From a virus: a stretch of 64,000 nucleotides of DNA. The DNA lies in the IMG/VR virus record IMGVR_UViG_3300032287_003731, positions 32,954 through 96,953 of that record; one strand, written 5' to 3'. The translations under genes and the position numbers were made by a program. Shown here one piece after another: positions 58,750 through 64,000 of this stretch. The notes under the pieces are model-generated. The model did no database searches. It had not been told where the DNA came from and worked only from the letters and a program-made list of their open reading frames with translations. Positions within the stretch are counted from its first letter, which is position 1. Every line of letters begins with the position of its first letter.

Positions 58750-59271
58750 TTAGGCTTCAGCGGGTGGTGTTTCTTCAGCTGGTGTTTCTGCTGGTGGAGT
58801 TTCTTCTACTGGTGTTGTTTCTGGAGCACTTGAAGTAGCAGTAAATGCTTCGGCTCCAGCATCAGGAGCAGGTACTTCTTTACCTTCTCCCTCAGCAATA
58901 GCATAATTTAATTCTAACACGTTTGCGATTGCTTGTTGTGCTCTTTCTAATTCGCCTAAGTTTTGCATATTATATTTTTTCCCTGCTACTTTAACAGTGA
59001 AATTCTTTTTACCATCATATATAATATTAAAATCTTGTTCGTTTATTAGTTTAGCAGTAAACGTAGTTGGTTTTGGTGCTATTATTTTAATATCACTAAT
59101 AAAACGACCAAAAGTAGGAGACATTAGATCTTCCATAACTTTCTTTAATCCGGGAAAGCGATATACAAGATACATAGCTTTAGTTGCCTTCTTTTCTCTT
59201 TCTTCTTGTTCAGCAAGAGCTTTACGAACAGCAACTTTAATGTACTTTTCTAATAATAGTTTTTTATTCAT
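58750..59271 (-). CDS. Head-type core protein with [17 protein letters not shown] leader, 173 aa
   Basis: Begins [28 protein letters not shown], an amphipathic helix with an L-A-E site, then a structured domain ([60 protein letters not shown]) and a Pro/Glu/Ala-rich acidic C-tail ([16 protein letters not shown]). I know of related proteins in marine phages but no defined function. The start overlaps the stop of the 150-aa gene by 8 bases. Confidence 0.7.
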   Translation of the reverse strand: MNKKLLLEKYIKVAVRKALAEQEEREKKATKAMYLVYRFPGLKKVMEDLMSPTFGRFISDIKIIAPKPTTFTAKLINEQDFNIIYDGKKNFTVKVAGKKYNMQNLGELERAQQAIANVLELNYAIAEGEGKEVPAPDAGAEAFTATSSAPETTPVEETPPAETPAEETPPAEA

Positions 59272-59716
59272 CGTTTTTTAATTCATGAAATCCTTGAGCA
59301 GCTTGCTCAATGTAATTTTCAGCTTTAGCTATATGATCTTGAATCCAACCAGGTATATTACGTTCCTGGTTGCCTAATTTTTGTCTTAACTCAACAATCG
59401 CTTCCGCGATTGCTTCTAAGCTAGATACAGCCATTGATACTTCATGGTCCATACCTTCTTTTTGTACTACTTTAGATATTGCTTTACGACGAGTAGCTAA
59501 ATACTTATCTGTTTTATTAACTTTACCATCGTTATTTATATCTTCATCTTCTTGACCTATAGGATCTAAATCTTCATCCATAGCACGAGAAGTAGCAATA
59601 GCTCCTGCTTTAGCATCAGACATACCAGATGCTTTAAGTTTGTCAAATATTTCTCCACGTTTTTTCTTTTGAGTGGGAGTCATTTTTTTCTCTAATAAGT
59701 CAAGTAATTTTATCAT
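59264..59716 (-). CDS. Leader-type protein with Ca-binding-like DxNxDG loop, 150 aa
   Basis: Starts [20 protein letters not shown], with an L-L-E site near residue 9, then [41 protein letters not shown] segment resembles an EF-hand or dockerin loop. The C-terminal helices contain [20 protein letters not shown] and [20 protein letters not shown], a block I recognise from other phages, of unknown function. It overlaps the preceding gene by 4 bases. Head or core association is inferred from the leader. Confidence 0.7.
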   Translation of the reverse strand: MIKLLDLLEKKMTPTQKKKRGEIFDKLKASGMSDAKAGAIATSRAMDEDLDPIGQEDEDINNDGKVNKTDKYLATRRKAISKVVQKEGMDHEVSMAVSSLEAIAEAIVELRQKLGNQERNIPGWIQDHIAKAENYIEQAAQGFHELKNDE

Positions 59717-60087
59717 TTTAAATACTTTAATTTGTAAAGTAAAGAATTAATTTCAGCTACTACTTCGTCAACTTGATTTTGAATGTATGAATCTTGAGCT
59801 ATCATTGATCTAGTTTTTTCAACAAACATACATAATGTAGTGAAATAAGCAATAATAGCATCACAGCTTTGATATTCTTGTAATGCTACATTACTATAAC
59901 CAGTAATGATACCATGTTTACCTTGATATGATTCAACTAATCCATCAATTATATCTACAATGTTATCGTAGTATTCATTTAATGCTTTATGAGCAGCAAA
60001 CGATGGTGTTTGAAGATGATAAACATGAGCTTGCGTACGAGACGCCATTAAAGCAGAAACAAATTGACCTATGATAGCGTTTTCCAT
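59713..60087 (-). CDS. Dps/ferritin-like small protein (DUF5856-like), 124 aa
   Basis: An all-helical protein: [59 protein letters not shown], and a final helix with [20 protein letters not shown]. The 'A-H-x-x-H ... FAxHKAL-x-x-YY' layout matches a Dps-like phage family (DUF5856), conserved beside other head-region genes. No metal site can be proven. Shares a 4-base overlap with the following gene and a one-base overlap with the one before it. Confidence 0.7.
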   Translation of the reverse strand: MENAIIGQFVSALMASRTQAHVYHLQTPSFAAHKALNEYYDNIVDIIDGLVESYQGKHGIITGYSNVALQEYQSCDAIIAYFTTLCMFVEKTRSMIAQDSYIQNQVDEVVAEINSLLYKLKYLK

Positions 60088-60533
60088 TATTTACCTTTTT
60101 TAGATTCCTTATCTTCTTTAGGTTCTTTTTCTTCTTTTTCTTCTTTAGGTTCTTCTTTTTTCTTAGTTGATTTTTTCTTTTTAGCTTCGACTTGTGGTTC
60201 AACTAAACCAATCATTTCTTTAATCTTTTGAGTTTCAGCTGTTACTTTACTTTCTACTTCGGTAATTTGATTATTAATCATTTCAGCTAATTTACCATGA
60301 GCAGCTTTAATTTTAGCCATTTCATTAACAAAACGCTGTAAATGAGCAAACTCAACTACTGGTTCAGCAGTACTTTCGTTAATAGCATATTGAGCTAAAG
60401 CTTCTTTCATTGCTTTTAAACTCGTTAATTCTTTTTTAAGTTCAACTAATTTACCACCGCTTTTTTTAGGACCTTCTTTTTTCACTTCAGCAATTACTTC
60501 TCTAACTGCTTGACGTATTTCATTAATTGTCAT
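60087..60533 (-). CDS. Leader-bearing coiled-coil protein with basic tail, 148 aa
   Basis: Begins MTINEIRQAVREVIAEVKKE, with an I-A-E site at 14-16. It then has two long helices (LVELKKELTSLKAMKEALAQ, HLQRFVNEMAKIKAAHGKLA) and a coiled coil (NNQITEVESKVTAETQKIKE), and a C-terminal Lys/Glu-rich tail (KKKKSTKKKEEPKEEKEEKE) of very low complexity. Not recognised; likely an internal head or core protein. Octamer 32 bases upstream. Confidence 0.7.
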   Translation of the reverse strand: MTINEIRQAVREVIAEVKKEGPKKSGGKLVELKKELTSLKAMKEALAQYAINESTAEPVVEFAHLQRFVNEMAKIKAAHGKLAEMINNQITEVESKVTAETQKIKEMIGLVEPQVEAKKKKSTKKKEEPKEEKEEKEPKEDKESKKGK

Positions 60534-60565
60534 TTTAATTTGTATTTTAATTGTGTTTTATGTGT

Positions 60566-60573
60566 ATAAATAT
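60566..60573 (-). promoter_or_regulatory. Late-promoter-like octamer, 148-aa gene
   Basis: ATATTTAT followed by A on the coding strand, 32 bases before the ATG at 60533. It appears to drive the 60533-57523 gene run. Confidence 0.6.
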
Positions 60574-60577
60574 TAAT

Positions 60578-60997
60578 TTATTTTGTTTTTCCCCATGATT
60601 TACCTTTACCTGGGTCGCCACATTGTGATGGTGTTGGGCGGCATGATGGGTATTTAGCTCGTTTTTCACCTTTTTGTCTACCACATGGTTTACATTTTTT
60701 CTTTCCATCTACTTCACGGCATGTGTTACAATCAACCCAACCGCCCGTTTTGCCTGGAGCGCCTTTACGTTTAAACCAAGTGCGGAGTGTTTCTTTTTGT
60801 TTTTCAGTTAGTTGATCAATATCATCTTCACCAATAAAAAACGCTTCAGATTTAATTCCTTTCCAAATATCACCTTTACGACATCTTACAATAGCACCTG
60901 ATTTGTATGCTGATGGTTTACTATAGCGACGATCAGCAATGCGTTTGCAGCGATCTTCTAATAGTATTTCTTTTAATATGTCGGTTAGTTTGATCAC
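60578..60997 (-). CDS. Cys-rich protein, DUF5872-like, 139 aa
   Basis: Starts MIKLTDILKEILLEDRCKRI, an (I/L)-x-E-bearing leader. The rest has TLRTWFKRKGAPGKTGGWVD CNTCREVDGKKKCKPCGRQ and GEKRAKYPSCRPTPSQCG, with paired Cys that may bind zinc. I recognise this pattern as a small, widespread phage protein domain (DUF5872-like), with no known biochemical role. It is strongly basic. The start overlaps the stop of the cupin-like gene by 4 bases. Confidence 0.75.
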   Translation of the reverse strand: MIKLTDILKEILLEDRCKRIADRRYSKPSAYKSGAIVRCRKGDIWKGIKSEAFFIGEDDIDQLTEKQKETLRTWFKRKGAPGKTGGWVDCNTCREVDGKKKCKPCGRQKGEKRAKYPSCRPTPSQCGDPGKGKSWGKTK

Positions 60998-61254
60998 GAT
61001 TTATAGATCTTTAATTGTAATTTACCACTACCTTTAATTACTCTATGCCAGCAGTGTCTTGGTATAAATATAGACTTATTTAATGATGTTGGCAATTCAT
61101 TGTCAAGTTGTACTTGCCAATTAGTTTTTCCTATAATTTCTATTGTGCGATTTTCATCATCACGATGCCAAAGCAATTCAACAGGATCTATATTTTCATC
61201 GAATTCACGTATAGTGTATTCGGATGTAGTTTCGATGTCTGTGTATGGTTTCAT
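60994..61254 (-). CDS. Small cupin-like protein, 86 aa
   Basis: Begins MKPYTDIETTSEYTIREFDE, then LLWHRDDENRTIEIIGKTNW, and SIFIPRHCWHRVIKGSGKLQ LKIYKS. The alternating strands and His-rich pair (WHRDDENR, PRHCWHRV) suit a minimal cupin with a single metal site. Many phages carry a short cupin of this type; its substrate is not known. The octamer is 7 bases upstream, overlapping the GIY-YIG gene's last codons. Confidence 0.65.
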   Translation of the reverse strand: MKPYTDIETTSEYTIREFDENIDPVELLWHRDDENRTIEIIGKTNWQVQLDNELPTSLNKSIFIPRHCWHRVIKGSGKLQLKIYKS

Positions 61255-61259
61255 ATATA

Positions 61260-61910
61260 TTATAAATATTCAACTTTATACTGTTTATTTTTAATAGTTT
61301 GTGCTTTTCCAATAAGTTGACATCTTACTGTTTCTGGATTTATTTGTAGATCAATTGCTAATTCATAGTAATTAGAGTAGGTTTTAATATATTTTCCTTC
61401 AACAGTATATAAAGCTACTTGTTTTCCTTTACCTTTATTAGGACTAATTCTACCTTTATGAGCAGCGGTTACTCCTGGTTTAGGACCGTCTAATTTACCT
61501 TTTTTAGAGTTAGGTTTACCTAGTTTTGCTACACGTATTTTTTCAATTTGCTCTTGTGGAAGTTTACGTCCTTTTAGTTTATTACTAGTTCTAAGTCTCC
61601 CTTCTAAAGGATGAATCGTTCCTTTATTAGATTTACTTATTTTTTGTTTAGTAGATTCTTTAACTACTTCTGGGCCCCCTCCTCCTGAATTTTTATTAAT
61701 TATGTTATAACCTAAATTTTTAAAAAGAGTTATATAATGTTTTTCCCAATATCTCCAATCATCTACATTATCTATAATTTCTAGTATAATAGAATCGTTA
61801 TTTAATTTTTTTCGATGTGCTCTTTCTCTTTGTTGGGGATTATTTTTTGTTTTTCCAACATAAAAGGGAATTTTATCCCCTTTATGTAAATAATATATTA
61901 TTGTTTCCAT
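61260..61910 (-). CDS. GIY-YIG homing endonuclease
   Basis: 216 aa. The nuclease domain is a diverged GIY-YIG: IIYYLHKGDKIPFYVGKTKN, RERAHRKKLNNDS, DDWRYWEKHYITLFKNLGYN with the catalytic Glu. NUMOD3-like Lys-rich repeats follow (STKQKISKSNKGTIHPLEGR, PQEQIEKIRVAKLGKPNSKK) and a C-terminal NUMOD1-like element (ALYTVEGKYIKTYSNYYELA). Freestanding between the cupin-like and 211-aa genes. The start ATG is in the 3' arm of a small hairpin containing the octamer. Confidence 0.87.
   Translation of the reverse strand: METIIYYLHKGDKIPFYVGKTKNNPQQRERAHRKKLNNDSIILEIIDNVDDWRYWEKHYITLFKNLGYNIINKNSGGGGPEVVKESTKQKISKSNKGTIHPLEGRLRTSNKLKGRKLPQEQIEKIRVAKLGKPNSKKGKLDGPKPGVTAAHKGRISPNKGKGKQVALYTVEGKYIKTYSNYYELAIDLQINPETVRCQLIGKAQTIKNKQYKVEYL
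61262..61269 (-). promoter_or_regulatory. Late-promoter-like octamer, cupin-like gene
   Basis: ATATTTAT followed by A on the coding strand, 7 bases before the ATG at 61254, in the last codons of the GIY-YIG gene. Confidence 0.5.
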
Positions 61911-61926
61911 ATATTAATAAATATAT
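61909..61926 (-). promoter_or_regulatory. Hairpin with late-promoter-like octamer over the start of a GIY-YIG gene
   Basis: ATATATT / AATATAT, 7-bp arms with a 4-base loop. The octamer ATATTTAT (61917-61924) covers the 5' arm and loop. The 3' arm includes the first bases of the ATG at 61910. The stem is purely A/T and weak alone. Confidence 0.55.
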
Positions 61927-61931
61927 TGGAT

Positions 61932-62567
61932 TTACCAATAACCGCTGAAAGTTGTTTTAAAGCCTAGCAGCTTTGCAAACCTTGGCAATCTACAACTCCA
62001 ATATGAAGCTTTAGTTCTATCTTTTTTCTGGGCACATTTATGGCGAGCGGCAAATGCGCGGCGTGCTTGTGGATTGTTTAGTTTAGCTCTTAATCCACCC
62101 GCGTCACCAAATGATACTTTTTTAATTCCACCACCTGGTTTACGAACATAAACGTAAAATTTCTTTGAACCGCCGCGTTTTGGTTTACCGATTGGAGGTG
62201 TTTTTTTCTTTTTATCTGCTTCTTTTAATTCTTTAGCTTCAGTTAATGATATTAACTCGTCTAAGCTAATAACATAATCTAAAGGTACTCTCATACCATT
62301 ATATACTCCAAATTCACCTATATTTGATTCTAATAATTCAGCATCATCTTCAGTTACTGAAAGTAATCCTTTATTGTATAATTCACGTGCTTCACGAAAT
62401 AAAGAGAAATAATTTTCAGATAAAGGACGATATATGTTATTAATTAACATTCTACCTTCTTTAAGATGATATATTAAACCTTCAGATAATATCATATCTT
62501 TAGATTCATTTATAAGTTGAGGACCATTACATCCACAATCTTCAGTTAATAATTCTGTATTTTCCAT
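61932..62567 (-). CDS. Head-type leader protein with conserved ARHxC...YWSCR domain, 211 aa
   Basis: The N-terminus has two candidate leader sites (MENTELLTEDCGCNG with L-T-E, PQLINESKD with I-N-E). A long middle includes YRPLSENYFSLFREARELYN and VYNGMRVPLDYVISLDELIS. The C-terminal ~75 residues are conserved: KKFYVYVRKPGGGIKKVSFG, LNNPQARRAFAARHKCAQKK and SYWSCRLPRFAKLLGF. The spacing of Cys and His could suit a metal site. Widespread in phages, function unknown to me. The start overlaps the amidase stop by one base. Confidence 0.7.
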   Translation of the reverse strand: MENTELLTEDCGCNGPQLINESKDMILSEGLIYHLKEGRMLINNIYRPLSENYFSLFREARELYNKGLLSVTEDDAELLESNIGEFGVYNGMRVPLDYVISLDELISLTEAKELKEADKKKKTPPIGKPKRGGSKKFYVYVRKPGGGIKKVSFGDAGGLRAKLNNPQARRAFAARHKCAQKKDRTKASYWSCRLPRFAKLLGFKTTFSGYW

Positions 62568-63229
62568 TATGATAATGATTTTAACATTTCAATTAATTTA
62601 GGTTGAGGGGATACGTCTACTTTATCTATTCTAACTGAATTGTGAGTATATAGTCCTGGTTCTCCTCTTAAAGCTCTAGAGGTAATATCCCATATATCAG
62701 GGTTATATGATATAGGAATATTATATTCTTTGTTCCAAGCTATTAATAGTTCTTTAGTAGAAGCTATTTGAGCATCAGTGTATGCATGATAAAATTTGAA
62801 ACCACGATGAGCAACGGGTAATTCTACAACTTCTTCTTTTGGAACTTCTCTATTAACATAATTATAAAATTTACCATTTTTATATGTTAATTGACCCCAA
62901 TTGCATATTTCAATACCTATTGATGTTTTATCTAAGGATCTGTAAGGTATTTGACATTTTTGAAATGTAGATTCTTTAAGACCTAAATGATAGGCCCAAT
63001 ATTTAACATTAAATCCCTGGGCTACTTCCCCATCTATCCAACTGTTACTAGTTCCTGGTTTGCCACCTATGGTAACACAAGTAGCAATTCGTTCCTTATT
63101 AGTTCCCCAATCTTTAAATACAGCAATGGGGTTTGAATTACCTGCGGTATGATGAAGATATATTTGAGTTTTTTTATACTCTTCTTTTATGTATTGATCT
63201 GAAGGAAAAGATACTTGGGTTATTTTCAT
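62567..63229 (-). CDS. N-acetylmuramoyl-L-alanine amidase (endolysin)
   Basis: I start at the ATG at 63229 (MKITQVSFPSDQYIKEEYKK); the longer frame overlaps the preceding gene. The ~220-aa product is an Amidase_2 / PGRP-type enzyme: TQIYLHHTAGNSNPIAVFK with the first zinc His, QGFNVKYWAYHLGLKESTFQ, SIGIEICNWGQLTYKNGKFY, FKFYHAYTDAQIASTKELLI and THNSVRIDKVDVSPQPKLIE with the later His and Asp of the metal site. It cuts the bond between muramic acid and stem peptide at lysis. No signal peptide is visible, so export needs a holin or spanin. Confidence 0.88.
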   Translation of the reverse strand: MKITQVSFPSDQYIKEEYKKTQIYLHHTAGNSNPIAVFKDWGTNKERIATCVTIGGKPGTSNSWIDGEVAQGFNVKYWAYHLGLKESTFQKCQIPYRSLDKTSIGIEICNWGQLTYKNGKFYNYVNREVPKEEVVELPVAHRGFKFYHAYTDAQIASTKELLIAWNKEYNIPISYNPDIWDITSRALRGEPGLYTHNSVRIDKVDVSPQPKLIEMLKSLS

Positions 63230-63236
63230 AAAAAAA

Positions 63237-63473
63237 TTATTTTGCGTGCCACCAGTTACAGCAATATTCATCTGCAGGAGCAGGTATTTTAGCATCACCA
63301 TTTCTCCATTTTAACCAATATTTGTTGTTACATAAATTACCTTCTTTAATCCAATATTCACAGTTAGTACACATTGAACCGCCTTTAGTTACACGCATGC
63401 CTGGTTTATGATTAGCAGGATATTCAACAGGTCTTTCTTTAGCTTCATTTATAAGATCTAATAATTTATGCAT
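63237..63473 (-). CDS. Leader-bearing Cys-rich (HiPIP-like) small protein, 78 aa
   Basis: Starts MHKLLDLINEAKERPVEYPA, with an I-N-E|A site that closely resembles the T4 internal-protein leader form. It continues GMRVTKGGSMCTNCEYWIKE, GNLCNNKYWLKWRNGDAKIP and DEYCCNWWHAK. The Cys spacing (CxxC ... C ... CC-W) resembles high-potential iron-sulfur proteins and could hold Fe-S or Zn. The gene precedes the amidase by 7 bases. Confidence 0.7.
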   Translation of the reverse strand: MHKLLDLINEAKERPVEYPANHKPGMRVTKGGSMCTNCEYWIKEGNLCNNKYWLKWRNGDAKIPAPADEYCCNWWHAK

Positions 63474-63474
63474 A

Positions 63475-63777
63475 TTATTTTGGTTTAAATGCTTTTTCTA
63501 ATTTAGCGTTTTCTTCAGATAAGTATTCTACTTTAACTCGCAGTTCAGCTACTTCTGATGTTAGTTTTATAATTAAATTACGTAATTCATTTTTTTCTTC
63601 AGATGATTCTTCTAAAAGTGCTTCTAACTTAGCAATTCTATCTTTACAATCATGTCTAATAAAATCTTCATCTCTTTCTCTTCTTTGTGCTCTTTGTTCA
63701 TAATATCGAAAAGCAGTTGTTCCTCCTAAAATAGTTATAGCAGTAACTAAAACAGTCCACATATTGTTTGTTTCCAT
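63475..63777 (-). CDS. Membrane-anchored coiled-coil protein (possible spanin-type lysis protein)
   Basis: 100 aa. N-terminal hydrophobic segment MWTVLVTAITILGGTTAFRY, then a charged region and a long coiled coil (KLEALLEESSEEKNELRNLI, VAELRVKVEYLSEENAKLEK). A type-II single-pass anchor with an external coiled coil is the layout of an Rz-type inner-membrane spanin, and it lies 1 base from the HiPIP-like gene and next to the amidase. No partner lipoprotein is seen. A holin or structural role is equally possible. Octamer 29 bases upstream. Confidence 0.55.
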   Translation of the reverse strand: METNNMWTVLVTAITILGGTTAFRYYEQRAQRRERDEDFIRHDCKDRIAKLEALLEESSEEKNELRNLIIKLTSEVAELRVKVEYLSEENAKLEKAFKPK

Positions 63778-63806
63778 ACTTTATTTAATAGTTAAATTAA
63801 TTACCT

Positions 63807-63814
63807 ATAAATAT
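63807..63814 (-). promoter_or_regulatory. Late-promoter-like octamer, lysis-type gene group
   Basis: ATATTTAT followed by A on the coding strand, 29 bases before the ATG at 63777, touching the stop codon of the upstream gene. Confidence 0.6.
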
Positions 63815-64000
63815 TATGGAGAAATATGGTCTTTAAGTTTAGTTACATATTCTTGTAATTCCTGTATTATTTTTTGTTTATCAATACCTTTACCAGCCCA
63901 TTTTTCAATATCACCTTGTTCAGTAACAAATTCTTCATTATTATCTTCTAATGCTATTTCTAAAATTAAGTCTTCAACATCTTTAATATGAGTTTTAACA
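63814..64000 (-). CDS. C-terminal end of an acidic protein (cut by window edge)
   Basis: An open frame enters from the right edge and stops at 63814-63816. The visible ~61 residues read VKTHIKDVEDLILEIALEDN, EEFVTEQGDIEKWAGKGIDK and IIQELQEYVTKLKDHISP: acidic and helical. The start and full length lie outside the window, so no function is assigned. Confidence 0.6.
   Translation of the reverse strand, partial: VKTHIKDVEDLILEIALEDNNEEFVTEQGDIEKWAGKGIDKQKIIQELQEYVTKLKDHISP

Noticed and set aside
1-64000. tRNA genes
   Set aside because: Gaps between genes are short and AT-rich; I saw no cloverleaf with a TTC-loop and CCA-type end. A tRNAscan run would settle this.

Overview
The window is the late (virion) region of a tailed phage with a T4-type contractile-tail structural module. 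Every gene I accept lies on the minus strand, so transcription runs from position 64000 towards 1. T4-family landmarks in transcription order are: large terminase (gp17-like), portal (gp20), prohead protease (gp21), scaffold (gp22), major capsid protein (gp23), PhoH ATPase, neck-type proteins, a 20-kb fibre cluster, tail sheath (gp18), tail tube (gp19), a gp26-like baseplate-hub/chaperone protein and the start of a tape-measure gene. The DNA is strongly AT-rich and almost no gene has a Shine-Dalgarno sequence. The fibres carry GIGTTSP-type repeats common in Bacteroidota surface proteins. I infer an uncultured phage of a Bacteroidota host, probably flavobacterial or similar; this is inference, not proof.

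Layout, right to left. 64000-56650: lysis and small virion genes (amidase endolysin, TM/coiled-coil protein, Cys-rich HiPIP-like protein, cupin-like protein, Dps-like protein, DEDD exonuclease). 56640-50839: three tandem cargo-type genes with a shared leader, three homing endonucleases, a FAD dehydrogenase split by one of them, and small genes. 50058-43795: P-loop kinase, a MoxR-type AAA+ ATPase with a VWA/metallopeptidase partner, a DUF6884-like protein and a winged-helix protein. 43731-31914: packaging and head genes. 31881-27545: neck/connector and structural genes. 27506-7136: three giant repetitive fibres (1789, 2729 and 1753 aa) with small partners. 7123-1: small genes, sheath, tube, hub and tape measure.

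Two genome-wide patterns stand out. First, an exact 8-mer, ATATTTAT on the coding strand, lies a few to about 40 bases before more than 30 gene starts. I read it as the phage late promoter; it looks like the T4 late -10 box in reversed orientation. In front of several homing endonucleases it is embedded in an inverted repeat next to the start codon. Second, many otherwise unrelated small proteins begin with a short amphipathic leader ending in (I/L)-x-E. This is the T4 prohead-protease cleavage rule, also seen at the predicted LITE|A site of the major capsid protein here. The leader core (R-[MW]-Q-x-[LI]-A-G-[IL]) recurs at the C-terminus of the scaffold. This suggests a capsid-targeting system that loads a varied set of internal proteins into the head.
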